The notes beneath the pieces are model-generated. The model ran no database searches and had not been told where the DNA came from. It saw nothing but the letters and a program-made list of their open reading frames with translations. This document shows, piece by piece, positions 11,037 to 22,255 of a stretch of DNA of 64,000 nucleotides. This stretch comes from Craspedostauros australis (lineage: Eukaryota > Bacillariophyta > Bacillariophyceae > Mastogloiales > Achnanthaceae): positions 868,001-932,000 of the forward strand of contig JAMXDE010000021.1 of the NCBI GenBank assembly GCA_026770025.1, given 5' to 3'. Each line of letters opens with the position of its first letter. Position 1 is the first letter of the stretch. Both the position numbers and the translations under genes were made by a program.

Positions 11037-11983
11037 CTTTCAACGAATGGTGTGGAGTAACGTGTGATGTAAATGTGACCGTGGACGTGTGTAGATGCGA
11101 ATGCGGAACAAGGGATTGGGTGGAATGGACGTTGCTGAAGCGGTTGCTTGTGCCATTGAGGGTGAGGAGACGAGCAGAGGAGCGCACTCTCCGGGTCGTA
11201 CGATCATGAGTTGTGGTGCTCGGAAAATGGTGATGTCCGCGTGAGAGTGGTCGTATTTGGGCGCGAAACGAGACATCATGTGACACCACTCGTCTTTTCG
11301 TGGATTGGATTTGTGTGTCGGTCAACCAAAGCGATCCGCCCCAGACTCCTTCGATCCACTACGGGCCACACACTGACGTTTTATTTTGTCCTCACTTGGT
11401 CGACTCCTCTGATCATTTTGTGTCTGTTTCTCTGTCGCACGATTCGATACTGTTCGGATCACGAATGCGGAGTACAGAAAATGTCAAAAGTCATCGGTGC
11501 CAGCTGCCAGGAGCAACTGCGACAAAATGTGGCCAATCAAAACATACCATTTCGCGAACATTCCATCATTGGCGTTCGCCACAAAACACGAACCCAACCA
11601 ACAAGGGATCGCAAATGGCACTGTTCCGGCACCAACCGGAACATCGGTTGCGACGCAATGCTGTGCAACGCAGAACAAGGCGCCTGCGTGAACAGAGTGC
11701 GCGCCAGTCGCAGAGAGAAGAAAGCGAAAGAAGGGAGAACATTACAGGCAACGCTGTTGGTTGGATCCGTCGCGAAGAGACTCCATGTAGTCATAATGTC
11801 ACAATTGCATTCTTGACCGCAGGCGCATTCCTCACGATCTGCGAGCAGCTCGAAGTCGTACCCGTGCTGGAGCACCTCGCATCCACCCAAAGATACTCGT
11901 AATCAGCCAAAGACCACCAGCACCACAACCCAACAAGAACACATCAAGTCAGACGTCGCACATCGCACATCGCACATCACAAC
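11037..11983. promoter_or_regulatory. Divergent promoter region of OAT and fumarase
   Basis: 947 bp separate the divergent start codons of two mitochondrial-metabolism genes, so both promoters must lie here. A TACTCGTA motif occurs at about 11893, roughly 90 bp upstream of the fumarase start, followed by repeated CATCGCACATCGCACATC just before the ATG. No TATA box is obvious. A Cys-rich minus-strand frame ending near 11890 is noted but not called. Confidence 0.5.
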
Positions 11984-13486
11984 ATGCAGGCCCTGAGACT
12001 GATCCCAGCGCACTTCAAAAGCAGCAGCCGAAGCCACAGGATCCTCTTCCGTTCCCTGACCACGACCACGATGACCGACCCAGCAGCTGATCTCCCCGCT
12101 CGCGTCGAATCCGACAGCATGGGCGAGCTCCAAATCGAGGCAGGCCGCCTCTGGGGCTGCCAGACGCAGCGATCCCTGCTCAACTTCCCCATCGGCGGCA
12201 CCGAATCCAAGATGCCGCTGGAGGTGGTGTACGCCATGGCGCAGATCAAGAAGTGCTGCGCGCAGTACCACGCCGACATCGGCAAGATGGAGACGGAGGT
12301 GGCTGCTGCCGTTGCGGAGGCGGCGGACGAGGTCGTTGCCGGACAGCATGACAGACACTTCCCGCTCGTCACCTTCCAGACGGGATCCGGCACGCAGACC
12401 AACATGAACGTCAACGAGGTGCTCTCCAACAGGGCCATCCAGATCCTCAAGGGCGAGGTCGGCTCCAAGTCACCCGTGCATCCCAACGACCACGTCAACA
12501 AGGGGCAGTCCAGCAACGACTCCTTCCCGACCGCCATGCATCTCTGTCTGGCGAAGATGCTCGTGGAGACCACCCTGCCCGGCATGAAGACCCTGCACGC
12601 GGCGCTCAAGCAGAAGGCGGACGACTACGACGCCATCGTCAAGATCGGCCGCACGCATTGCCAGGACGCCACCCCGCTCACCCTCGGTCAGGAGTTCGGA
12701 GGCTACGCGCAGCAGGTGGAGTACGGCATCCAGCGTCTGGAGGCGAGCATGCCGGCGGTGTACAGACTCGCGCTGGGTGGAACCGCCGTGGGAACAGGCC
12801 TCAACACCGCCAAGGGCTACGACTCCACCATCGCCGATCGCCTCGCCAAGGAGACCGGCCTGCCATTCATCACGGCGCCCAACAAGTTCGAAGCGCTCGC
12901 TGCCCATGACTCGCTCGTGGAAGTCTCGGGCGTCCTCAACACCATCGCCTGCGGGTTGAACAAGGTCGCCAACGACCTGCGTCTGCTGGCCAGCGGACCC
13001 AGATGCGGACTCGGCGAGCTCTCCCTCCCGGCCAACGAACCGGGATCCTCCATCATGCCCGGCAAGGTCAACCCGACCCAGTGCGAGGCCATCACCATGG
13101 TGTGCGCCCAGGTCATGGGAAACCACGTCGCCATCACCGTCGGCGGCGCCCAGGGACACTTCGAGCTCAACGTCTTCAAGCCGCTCATGATCGCCAACCT
13201 CCTGCAGTCTGCCCGTCTCATCGGCGACTCCTGCGACTCCTTCTCCAAGCGATGCGTCGAGGGCCTCGAGGTCAACAACGAACGCGTCGATGCCCTTCTC
13301 AACGAATCCCTCATGCTCGTCACGGCCCTAAACCCGCGCATCGGATACGACAATGCCACCACGATCGCCAAGAAGGCGCACAAGGAAGGCACCACCCTCA
13401 AGGAGGCAGCGATCGCAAGTGGGCACGTCACCGCCGAGCAGTTCGACGAATGGATCGTCCCAGGTGACATGATCGGTCCAAAGTAA
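11984..13486 (+). CDS. FH: Fumarate hydratase, class II
   Basis: Homotetrameric, iron-independent fumarase of the TCA cycle (fumarate + water to malate). Single exon, 500 residues, close to eukaryotic and bacterial FumC lengths plus a presequence. Family blocks in order: [13 protein letters not shown] (about 134), [14 protein letters not shown] (about 166), [16 protein letters not shown] (about 221) with the His-Asp region of the active site, and the signature [16 protein letters not shown] (about 352) holding the mobile catalytic Ser. The first 29 residues ([23 protein letters not shown]...) form a basic, Arg/Ser-rich presequence typical of mitochondrial import. A second in-frame ATG at codon 30 (MTDPAAD), just before the mature enzyme, could give a cytosolic form. 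The stop is TAA at 13484-13486. Confidence 0.95.
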   Translation: MQALRLIPAHFKSSSRSHRILFRSLTTTTMTDPAADLPARVESDSMGELQIEAGRLWGCQTQRSLLNFPIGGTESKMPLEVVYAMAQIKKCCAQYHADIGKMETEVAAAVAEAADEVVAGQHDRHFPLVTFQTGSGTQTNMNVNEVLSNRAIQILKGEVGSKSPVHPNDHVNKGQSSNDSFPTAMHLCLAKMLVETTLPGMKTLHAALKQKADDYDAIVKIGRTHCQDATPLTLGQEFGGYAQQVEYGIQRLEASMPAVYRLALGGTAVGTGLNTAKGYDSTIADRLAKETGLPFITAPNKFEALAAHDSLVEVSGVLNTIACGLNKVANDLRLLASGPRCGLGELSLPANEPGSSIMPGKVNPTQCEAITMVCAQVMGNHVAITVGGAQGHFELNVFKPLMIANLLQSARLIGDSCDSFSKRCVEGLEVNNERVDALLNESLMLVTALNPRIGYDNATTIAKKAHKEGTTLKEAAIASGHVTAEQFDEWIVPGDMIGPK

Positions 13487-14528
13487 TGGTCAAGCAATGA
13501 TCAAGAAATGATCAAAGCCTCGTTCATGCATACGAATAGAGTGGAGTAGGGTAGGAATGCATTGCTCGTGTGTATAGCGCTCTCATGTAGATCGTGGACA
13601 GATTCTTTCTTGTGGACAGGACTTCCGGTGCACACGAGTATTCGCACCATGCATAGCAGCTTGCTTTGGACTCTTCTATTCGATTCTGTTCTGAGATTGT
13701 ATCATGTAATACCATTTGAGTACATAGTACATAGTAGGTCGTAGTTGTAGATTGCCTGTCTCTCCCTGGAGAGACGGGGGGAGAGGGAGAGAGAGAGTAG
13801 TCTACTCTATTCCGACACGCGGGCATCTCTCCCCAGCGTTTTCATTATGTGAACGCACCCGTTGGACAGACCTGTATCACCAAAGTTGCCAAGGTTGGCG
13901 GAGGACATCGCAGCTGCAGAGGGATGCGATTGATGCGGTCATCGAAATACCGTCAACGCAACAATGGACCACATCTAAGATGAATTGATTCGATCCGAAT
14001 CAGGCAGCGCGGAACCATGGAGTGTAGCATAGCAACACGATGTGTTGACATGGGGGTTGATTATTGGTGAATGTGTGAGGGTGGTGGACAGTCAAGGCGG
14101 CGAGTGAAATGCCAGGGGCATCCTTGGAGGATGTTGCGCATGCACAAGGGATCCTCTCATTGTCAAAAAGTAGTTGGGCAGGTGTTGGGCGATGCCCGAT
14201 AACACCTTGTTGAAGGTATCAGAACAGTTACTACACAGGATCAAAGCCAATTGGCGAGGAGAGATGGGTGTTGATCGGCGCACAGACATGCACATGAGGA
14301 ATGGAGTTGGTGGTTGGTGCGATACGAAGTACCAGTATCCGATTTGCATCACTCCGATCATCAGCATCCTCACTCATCTCTTCTCTTCTCTCCTCGTCAC
14401 ATGCTCTTTTGCAAAGCACGGAAAGGGCATCATCACATGAAAAAACACCAGATTGGGAATGTGACGGCAGAAATACGAGCCATCATATTCTATTCTACTA
14501 TTCAGATGTATGGTACCGTACGCTATGG
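13487..14528. other. Convergent 3' intergenic region
   Basis: About 1 kb between the fumarase stop and the stop of the secreted Cys-repeat gene. It contains a purine-rich stretch at about 13757-13798 with a short inverted repeat around TCTCTCCCTGGAGAGA. I see no gene. Confidence 0.45.
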
Positions 14529-17246
14529 TTAGTTACTCAGAGAACAGGCTCCTGGATCAGGGCCGGGACAATCACCGGCGCCACTGATGGTGTATGTCAT
14601 AGTGTTGCCACCACCACAATCGTTTTGTTGCAGACATTTTGCGCATGATGAATCACCCACGCAGACCCTCTCCTTGATGACAATGTCATTGGTGACAAAC
14701 TCACTGTTGGCAAGAAAATCGCATGCACTTACGCCATCGCAAGCACCCTGTTCAATGAGCAAGCTTCCTTCAGTTTTGTTTCCCATAAATGCAGTCCTCG
14801 CATGCACCTTCCAGCAAGCTAATGTTCCATGGCATGCATTCTCCCCAACTGAAATGTCTGCTACAGTCGGTGATGCTGTATCATCCTGTATGTTGCGTCT
14901 GCCAAGAGCGAAGCACGCACTCCTGCCATCGCAAGCCCCACTCTTAATTCTCACATTGCCAAATATATTACTGCCAAGGCTTTCGCAACTGAATGACCCA
15001 TGGCATGCCTTTGGTCCAATCACCCGGTACCCGATCTTGACATCAGGGTCTGGGATGCTGTCGAATCCGCCCAGTGAATCACAGGCCTCGCCGCCGACGC
15101 AACTCTCGATGATGATGGTATCAGGGATCATCCCAAGGCAGCTGGCGCCATCCATACAGGAATTTTCACTGACTGTCATCACACCAGGAAGAATAGTGTC
15201 GCAATCACCGAGGTCTGTGCAACAATCTGTGCCACAAGCCTCCTGCAATGGATCTTGACTCCCAGTGAACAGTCTTGTGCCTTTTGCCACAGTTTTCACC
15301 AGCAACTCAGTCATGTCGCGGTCGTTCTTGATCTTGTCGAATCGGTCTTGAGCTTCTCCAATTGCCACTATCCCAGGAGTGTCATCATCGTTGCAACCAA
15401 AGATGCTCTTGATCATCCTATCTCCATTGCCAGGTAGACCTTCGACTGCGACAACGAAATCCGCGCATGCACCATCGCCATCACCACAGAGGACCTGATC
15501 AGATAGCGTGTTGAAAGTCGATGTCACATTCCCCGGACCTTCGAGGCATCCAACCTCAAGTCTAGGCGTGGCGGTTGGCGCCTGAGACCGCGAAGGCGAT
15601 GAGCTTGGTCGATCAGTTGGCATGGTGGTTGGCGCCTGAGAACGCGAAGGAGATGAGCTTGGTCGATCAGTCGGCATGCTGGTCGGAATGGGCGTAGGTT
15701 TGGACGACACAGTGGGAAGTGGGGTCGGAAAGAAGGTAGGACACTCCGTTGGCAACGTTTCCTTCCCAACGCAATACTTCTCCACCTTGTCACCCGTTGG
15801 AAGGAAGTTTGTGTCCCTGCCTCCCTTGGGACAGGCTCCCTCCGCATCACTGATCAGATACACCGCATCATGATCGCACTCCGACTTCGTCATGCATGCC
15901 CAACAGCTCTGATCACCGCCACACCCACCAGGAGGGACGATGATATCCGTCCTCATCCTGTCATTCAAGCCAAGCTTCTCGCATGAGCCTTCATCAGCAC
16001 AGCCACCATCACCGATGGTCAGGCTTCCTGCAATCTTGCCACCAGGAAAACTACTCACAGTGGAATGGGCATCCTTGCAGGCATTGCTGCCAACGCAAGC
16101 ATTCGGGCCAATATCGATGTGACTTCGATAGCGAAAGGATGATGCTGACTGTTTGACCCGGCGGCCAGCTGAGTAGCATGCTTTGGGGCTGATGCATGCG
16201 CCAGTCTGGATGGTCACATCACCGTGTGATCGATGTCCCACCCCTTCACAGGATTGCGTGTTGGTACATGCACCTTCACCAACGAATGTCACTCCGGTGA
16301 TGAATGGATTGATCTCGTTCTGATTCATGGATTCGCACGCACTCACGTCAGTGCAAGAGGCGTCGAGGATGAGAGGGTTCGGTCCCATGTCCTTGCATGC
16401 GCTGTCACCGACGCACGCAGTGACGGCAACGGTCATGAATGGCGGATAGTTGGAGTTGGAAGCAGAAGCGGTAATTGAGGTGCATCCTGTCGATCCTTGG
16501 CAGCATGGATCGGCGGCGGGAGGAGACAGAGCCATCCCGATGGACATGCATGCCGCCTTCATCGCATCCGGTCGCTCAGTGACGAGGACGGTCTTGGTGG
16601 TCGCCACCAGAGTGAGTTGCTCAGCAAGGATATCGCTGGTTGCGTACTTGTGGAAGAGCTTGCGCGCCGCACCCTCTCCCAAGTTCCCTGCACATCCGAA
16701 GAAGTTCTGCAGCGCCGTGGATTCCCTCACAGCGGTCACTGCCTCGCGGCATGATGGCTTGGCAGAGTTGCAGATGATGGTCTTGGGTTTGGCCTCTTCT
16801 GGTGTGAGGATGGTGACGCCGTCAGGCTTGCAGACAACGGAGATGATGGAATCAAAGTCCATCGGGGGAGATGAGGGAGCTGATGTTGGTGGCACGGACG
16901 ATGCAGCCGTGGGAGGGGAGGTCGGGGAGCGTGTGGGATCGACGGTTGGATGGGCGCTTGGAATCCATGTGGGCGTGGTGGTGAGATCTGTAGCCTCTTT
17001 GGAAGTTGAAGGCATTGGAGATGGCGAAATGGAGGGTTCGAGGAGGCCGTTCTTGTTTGTTTTGACACTTTTGTTGTTGCCGGCGCCGAAAGCGGCCTTG
17101 AGGGTGCGAGTAGCTTGTAACGCCAGGTGCATCTCATCGATTGTGTCTGCGGTCGTATCTCCAGAGAGGCGCGCTTCCACCATTGTCATGAAGGTGACAA
17201 GGAGAGTGGTGATGATGATTGTCTTGACGTTGATCATCTTGATCAT
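14529..17246 (-). CDS. Secreted two-module Cys-repeat protein with PT-rich linkers
   Basis: A 905-residue single-exon protein. A hydrophobic signal sequence (residues 1-25, IIITTLLVTFMTMVEA) is followed by a Thr/Ser/Pro linker (about 75-145), module 1 (about 150-500), a second PT-rich linker (about 515-585) and module 2 (about 590-905). Each module starts with a Cys-bearing helical part (module 1 CNSAKPSCREAV; module 2 CGDGDGACADF) and continues as repeated units of the type I-x4-GACxGxxAC, then ends with a CWAC or CAKC motif and C-P-x-G near the end. Linker 2 carries a perfect tandem copy of PTDRPSSSPSRSQAPT. Such GxCxGxxxC beta-repeat proteins with SPT linkers are common in diatoms; cell-wall or surface function is plausible but unproven. 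Paired cysteines suggest disulfide bonding. Confidence 0.75.
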   Translation of the reverse strand: MIKMINVKTIIITTLLVTFMTMVEARLSGDTTADTIDEMHLALQATRTLKAAFGAGNNKSVKTNKNGLLEPSISPSPMPSTSKEATDLTTTPTWIPSAHPTVDPTRSPTSPPTAASSVPPTSAPSSPPMDFDSIISVVCKPDGVTILTPEEAKPKTIICNSAKPSCREAVTAVRESTALQNFFGCAGNLGEGAARKLFHKYATSDILAEQLTLVATTKTVLVTERPDAMKAACMSIGMALSPPAADPCCQGSTGCTSITASASNSNYPPFMTVAVTACVGDSACKDMGPNPLILDASCTDVSACESMNQNEINPFITGVTFVGEGACTNTQSCEGVGHRSHGDVTIQTGACISPKACYSAGRRVKQSASSFRYRSHIDIGPNACVGSNACKDAHSTVSSFPGGKIAGSLTIGDGGCADEGSCEKLGLNDRMRTDIIVPPGGCGGDQSCWACMTKSECDHDAVYLISDAEGACPKGGRDTNFLPTGDKVEKYCVGKETLPTECPTFFPTPLPTVSSKPTPIPTSMPTDRPSSSPSRSQAPTTMPTDRPSSSPSRSQAPTATPRLEVGCLEGPGNVTSTFNTLSDQVLCGDGDGACADFVVAVEGLPGNGDRMIKSIFGCNDDDTPGIVAIGEAQDRFDKIKNDRDMTELLVKTVAKGTRLFTGSQDPLQEACGTDCCTDLGDCDTILPGVMTVSENSCMDGASCLGMIPDTIIIESCVGGEACDSLGGFDSIPDPDVKIGYRVIGPKACHGSFSCESLGSNIFGNVRIKSGACDGRSACFALGRRNIQDDTASPTVADISVGENACHGTLACWKVHARTAFMGNKTEGSLLIEQGACDGVSACDFLANSEFVTNDIVIKERVCVGDSSCAKCLQQNDCGGGNTMTYTISGAGDCPGPDPGACSLSN

Positions 17247-18739
17247 CTTGATTTTCGTGTTGGCTTATGTGATTGAGTGATGGAGATTGTTGTTGCTGTT
17301 GGTGTTGGTGTTGCTGTTGCCTTTCTTTCCTATTCGAATTGGAGTGTGTTGATTTTGTGGGAAAGAGTAGTGGTAGCAATCATTTTGCCTCCAGTGTTGC
17401 CTCCAAACGATGCCAAAGGGCAAGGCCTCGTCTGTTGAAGTGGTTCAGTCCATGTTTGTGCTACCTCGTTCGTGCCATTCCGGCAAGTGAAGGATCCCTC
17501 TTTCACCTCATGTTTCTTTCAACCAGTCTTCACTCAGAAACGACACGTGAATGCGATTGCCAACTGATGAGAGTATCAAGCAGAATGAACCCTGTGGCTG
17601 AAGAGGGAACATGCGTAGCCGTAAGGTACATAGAGTGTCATGTCTCGCATCGCCTTGAATCGCACACTGATCTACACTGCGATTGAAATCTGTGAGTATC
17701 TCCAAGTTGGAAACGAAGTATCAGAAAGCACCGACTGCCCTCCGCATGCAGGATGGATACGTTCGCATCGCGTGTTGACCGTGTGCGACGTTGCCCATGG
17801 TATTGCTGAACCTTCGCCAAATCAAAATGACATTGGCCCACCCCAGCCTGTGCCCCTCTCTGTTCCTTCGCTCTGGCCTTTGATCTTGCCCTTGTCCCAT
17901 GAGAGTCTCGATGCGTCATTGGAGACGCACTTCGCTGCGCATCGCAGACCACCACACCATCTTGATTGCCGGCACCTGCCGAACACTTCAATGTGTGTGT
18001 GGTTGGCACCGAGGATTCTCAGACCAAACGATGTGGTTACGAGAAAAGAAGAGAAGAAACGGAGTTGCGGTAATTGCGTATTTCTTTCAGTTACTGAGAC
18101 CATTCGATACATTCGTCCGTCTAGCTGAATACGACCTAGACATCTCCCCCTTTCTCTCTCTTTGTTTGGGGCCGTCGCACTTTCCGCACTACTATACATT
18201 ATGCCGCGCATGTGCGATGGCTCTGCAGAGCGAGAAGTAGAGTTCGAATCATACAATCTATTATATGTATAATAGTTGAAATGACTCGCCTACAGATCCA
18301 CATCTGGCAATGTGTGCCCGTATGTAGTGGTACGCGTGTGTCAGAGAATGGACAAGAGTACGCATATTCCACGAACCATGGCAGAAGGAAGGGGCGCCCT
18401 GTGACCACTCATGCGCATGTGCGGGATGCGAGCTGCGCAACCTCTGCTGTGCAGATGCAGTGTGATACAACACCACAAGAAGAGTACAAGTCGAATTCAA
18501 TACTCGTACTCGTGGTATTGCGACACTACAAATGCAATTATCTCCACTTTGGCTCCTTTCATACAATTACTGTTATTATACATGATTCTCGGTATGTCCA
18601 CGTGGTGGATGTTGGTGACGCTCATATTGTACTCTCTATTCGTACTCGCACCAACGACGGCGGCATCCGCTCTGGTTGACCCTATGCAATTCAGAGTACG
18701 TACGAGTACTGCTCATACGATACTCGAGTATGCTTGGCA
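17247..18739. other. Intergenic region with clustered TACTCGT motifs
   Basis: About 1.5 kb between the start of the secreted Cys-repeat gene and the stop of LRR protein A. Frames of 120-160 codons exist on both strands (17640-18679), but none carries a domain. At 18498-18510 the motif occurs twice in tandem (ATACTCGTACTCGTGG), and around 18694-18732 it forms part of a near-palindromic cluster GTACGTACGAGTACTG...ATACTCGAGTATGC. Confidence 0.45.
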
Positions 18740-20053
18740 TCATCTGGACAGAGCAGCGGGTCCCTGCAAAAGATGGTAAATGATATCGGACTGGGCGCTT
18801 TGGATGTTGTCGTGTTTCAGCGGCATGAAGGACGAGCCATCCCAGCATGTCTGCTCCGCCCGCGCCAGCACCTGCGCCCACAGCGACGTCGGGAAGTTGT
18901 GCTCGCGCAGCAGACGCCGTCCTCCAGCGTTGAGGATGAGGTAGAATTCGATCATCTCCTGCCATTTCTGCATGCGCTTCTTCGACATCGTCGTGCCCGG
19001 CAGCAGGACCTCCTCCAGCTCCCAGTGGATCTTGACCGCCTCACACAGCTCGCGTGCGCCGACGGAACCGAAGGGATTGTCCTTGAGGTAGAGACGTTTG
19101 AGGGATGACAGCTCGTACAGCCACATGGCGAGGATGCAGGCGCTGGTGTCATTGAGGCCGCAGTTAGTGAGGCAGAGCTCCTGCAGCATGCCGGACGTGG
19201 AGATGGAGCAGGACAGGCTGCTGACATCCTGTTCGCAAAGGTAATGGCCCGACAGCGACAACTTGCGAAGCGAGCAGTTGGCCTGCAGCGCGCCCATGAG
19301 CACCGGCAGATCTGGCAGCACTTCCGTGCGGTACCGGTAGTTGACGAGCTCCAGCTGCGTCAAACGGCAGTGCCTTGACCGCAGAATTTCTGCCAACGCT
19401 GGAATTCCCGCCGTGCTGCAGGCGCTGTTCTGAAGGACCAGCTTCTTGAGCGTGGGGTGCTTTTTGAGGGCCTTGAGGATGACGCTGAGATGGAGCTCTT
19501 CATCCTCGTCGGCGTTGGATCCGAATTGCTTGCCGGAACGGATGAGCTTGAGCGTCGTGAGGGATGCGTTTCGCTTCAATCCTTTCGCCAATGCCTTGGA
19601 CGCTGCTAGGTTGGTTCCCGAGATGGAGACGCTGAGCTCCTGCAGCGCCCTGCATGTGCTGATTCCTTCACCGAGGGCCTTGGCAGCTTCCGGTGACAAG
19701 GGCGCCTGAATTGCCAGCCTTCGCAGGTGAGTATTGCGCGTGAGGCCGCGTCCCAATGCCGAAAAATCTGGCCGTGGACAATCGGTGAGCATGGTCAATT
19801 TCTGCACCTTGCTGTTTGCGTAGATGGCATCGATCAATTGGTTGACCTTCCCCGTGCAATGGGCGATGTGAACACCGACGCGGAAACGCTTGAAGTGGAG
19901 CATCTCCTGAACGGCCTTGACAATGACGTCGTCCACGTGGATGGCTGAAATGTAGAGTTCCGTGAACGTGGAATTCTTACTGAGCTTCGACAGGCGCTTG
20001 ACGATGGCATTGCTGTCGCCCTCGCCCGTGAGGAATAGCATTTGGCAGAACAT
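18740..20053 (-). CDS. Leucine-rich-repeat protein A (RNI-like), diatom tail module
   Basis: A 437-residue single-exon protein with RNI-type leucine-rich repeats, for example LTTLKLIRSG, LKKLVLQNSAC, LRKLSLSGHYL, LQELCLTNCGL and LKRLYLKDNPFG, about 28 residues apart. I start at MFCQMLFLTG (20053) because LRR protein B begins MTSQILFLTG; the upstream in-frame ATG would add 52 residues of Gln/Lys/Thr low complexity. The N-terminal 85 residues align by eye with protein B (FTELYISAIHVDD versus LTELYISLIYIDQ; HIAHCTGKV versus HLAHCTGKV). The C-terminal module EFYLILNAGGRRLL...W..VL is shared with protein B and the giant protein. LRRs bind proteins; the partner is unknown and there is no signal peptide. 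Confidence 0.8.
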   Translation of the reverse strand: MFCQMLFLTGEGDSNAIVKRLSKLSKNSTFTELYISAIHVDDVIVKAVQEMLHFKRFRVGVHIAHCTGKVNQLIDAIYANSKVQKLTMLTDCPRPDFSALGRGLTRNTHLRRLAIQAPLSPEAAKALGEGISTCRALQELSVSISGTNLAASKALAKGLKRNASLTTLKLIRSGKQFGSNADEDEELHLSVILKALKKHPTLKKLVLQNSACSTAGIPALAEILRSRHCRLTQLELVNYRYRTEVLPDLPVLMGALQANCSLRKLSLSGHYLCEQDVSSLSCSISTSGMLQELCLTNCGLNDTSACILAMWLYELSSLKRLYLKDNPFGSVGARELCEAVKIHWELEEVLLPGTTMSKKRMQKWQEMIEFYLILNAGGRRLLREHNFPTSLWAQVLARAEQTCWDGSSFMPLKHDNIQSAQSDIIYHLLQGPAALSR

Positions 20054-22255
20054 GCTTGTGTATTTTCTGTTTTCTGTTTGCTGTCTGCTGTCTGCTGTCT
20101 GTTGTTTGTTTTTGTGTTTGTGCTTGTTGCTAATCTTTGTTGTTGATGTTCTTTGTCGTGTGTTTGGCTGATTTGTGGTTGTTTGTGATTTGTGATTTGC
20201 GACGGGCAATGCGTTTGTGTGTGTGCGTGTTGTGCGGATGAATTTGAAGGTGGCGAAGGAGTTCCCTTTTTTAAAATCAAATGAAGGCGCACGACTCCGC
20301 GATGTGTCACTGAAGACGATCTGGTTGAAGTCGGGCGGAGTTGTTCCTTCACGATCGTGTGATGGGGAGAGGATGATCTAAGATTGGAGTTTGATGTTCG
20401 ATGTTCTGAGAATGGGCGGACGGAGAGAGAGGTTGGTATTGATAGAGTAAACGTTCACTTGATTGCCTCTTGATGGACCACTCTTGATTGGTTGATTGAT
20501 CGATTGATCGATGAATTGGTTTTACGATTTGGTGAGAAGAGGTCCTTGTTGTGAACAGATGGTTGATGGGGCCGCGAGTGGATGCTCACGATTGTGCAGT
20601 TGCCACGTTTCTCTCTTGAGGTTTGGGGATCTGGGGTGCGCTTTGCGTTTCTGTTTGCAATGCGAATTGTTGATCGCCGCTTTGATGATTGTGGGAGCGT
20701 CCGAACAAATTGTATTGGGGAAGGGGCAACTGCCAAGGGTGTGGATGATGTGGATGATGCGGATGGTGTGGATGATGTGAGTGTTTGTTTGTGTTGTAAT
20801 GCGCTCTGCTCTGCTCTACTCGACGAGCATTGGTCACAGGATGATGCGCATTGGTGTTTGGTTGATTGTGTGATCGTTTAGCTGGTTACACCCTCGTTCG
20901 AATACTGATCGAGCACTCTCTTTTGCCTCGGCTCTCCGTTTGTTCTGTTTGTTCTACTTGTTCTGTTCTGTTGGATTGACGATCGATGATGTTCGTTGGT
21001 GAGCGCTTTGTTGTTGATGTGTGTCGCTTCGTCGTTGGTGATGATGTTGCCTGTTGACATCACCACCACCTCTCGTTCACTCTCACAGAACAACAGAAAA
21101 ATGAGGTTGGCATCACCGATCGCGCGCCAGCACGACAATTCAAACAGGAATAATCTTCCGTGTTCGAACATTCCGAGTGACATACTCGTGCCCATGCGAA
21201 TTCTGTGATTTCATTCACGCATCACAAGGCTTGTGTATTGGGCTGAATCCCAACGGCTCCTTCGTTGTGTGCATGTGTCGCCGACAGACACGGCGCTCGA
21301 TTTGGTATTTAACAGCGTGACAAACCCACACATAACCTTCTGCGCCCATGTGACACGCAGCAAACAACGCACGGATGGTTGTTCCGGTTGCAAACTGGCG
21401 AACCGTGACACTAAGAAGCGTAGCGTGAATTTTGGCGCCATGATGGTGATGCCAAAAAGCAACCTCATCACTCCAAACAAGCCCGATCGAAACTCCGCTT
21501 CCTGACCTCTCAACAAGCCCCAGCGCGATACTTGAGTTGAGAGAGGAGAGAGAGAGCCAGAAGGAGGGGGAGATTCGGAACAATTGGTAATGACAAGAAG
21601 AGACGAAGGCTGCAAGGTGATGCGATGTGATGTGACGCTTGGCGGCAAGTACAAGTTCGCAGATTGGCTTGTGGTGTCATGGGATCTGATGACATGATGT
21701 CTGATGGATGCGATCTGACGCGACGCGCTGCTCTGGACCGAGGCCTTTTCTGTGGTTGTGGCTGTTGCCTTTGCTTCTTTTTCTTTACACTTCGTCCCAA
21801 ACAACATCATCTTTGTTGACACGGACCATACCGTATGAGTACGAGAAGGCGCAAGTACGAATAGAGCAGAACACTCTCCAAGTTACACTGCCCAACACAC
21901 TGATCACTATGCTATGCAGTGGCCGTCGCGCCAGGTGCGTGCCTGAGAAATGCACGCATCCATTTCTTGGCACCGCAACTCAAGGGTTCCGCAGCCGCTC
22001 TCCTGCGCTGGCACAATCAACACTACTTTCTGGAGAGCATGTTTGCATTCGGAATCCTCTGGGCTATATCTAATCCCACTCTCTACTATTATTACAATAA
22101 CATTTTGTATCGCCTATAGTCGTAGCAGAGCAGTGCTGTATTGTGTAGTATAATATGTTGCAGATCGGCGAGTCGATGGCAACGACGAGGACACTGATGG
22201 CGATCATAGCACGGTGCGTGCGACCTGTTCGTGCCACCTCCGCTCCCCTCTCTTG
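20054..22255. other. Long intergenic region upstream of LRR protein A
   Basis: About 2.2 kb with simple-sequence patches: TGCTGTC/TGTTTG repeats at about 20080-20125 just above the start codon, GATTGATCGATTGATCGATG at about 20490-20515, and GGATGATG-type repeats at about 20740-20780. A TACTCGT motif is at about 21184. Frames of 90-200 codons occur, but none is convincing. Confidence 0.4.

Noticed and set aside
11537-11890. Minus-strand frame starting GGCEVLQHGYDFELLADREECACGQECNC, metallothionein-like Cys spacing
   Set aside because: No ATG at its start, it lies in the fumarase upstream region, and the rest of the frame is not protein-like. Chance or an old exon cannot be told apart.
12470-13497. 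Two long minus-strand frames opposite fumarase
   Set aside because: Antisense shadows of a strongly conserved enzyme gene.
18230-18260. GTTCGAATC string resembling a tRNA T-loop
   Set aside because: No matching D-arm, anticodon arm or acceptor stem could be folded around it. No tRNA or rRNA gene was recognised anywhere in the window.
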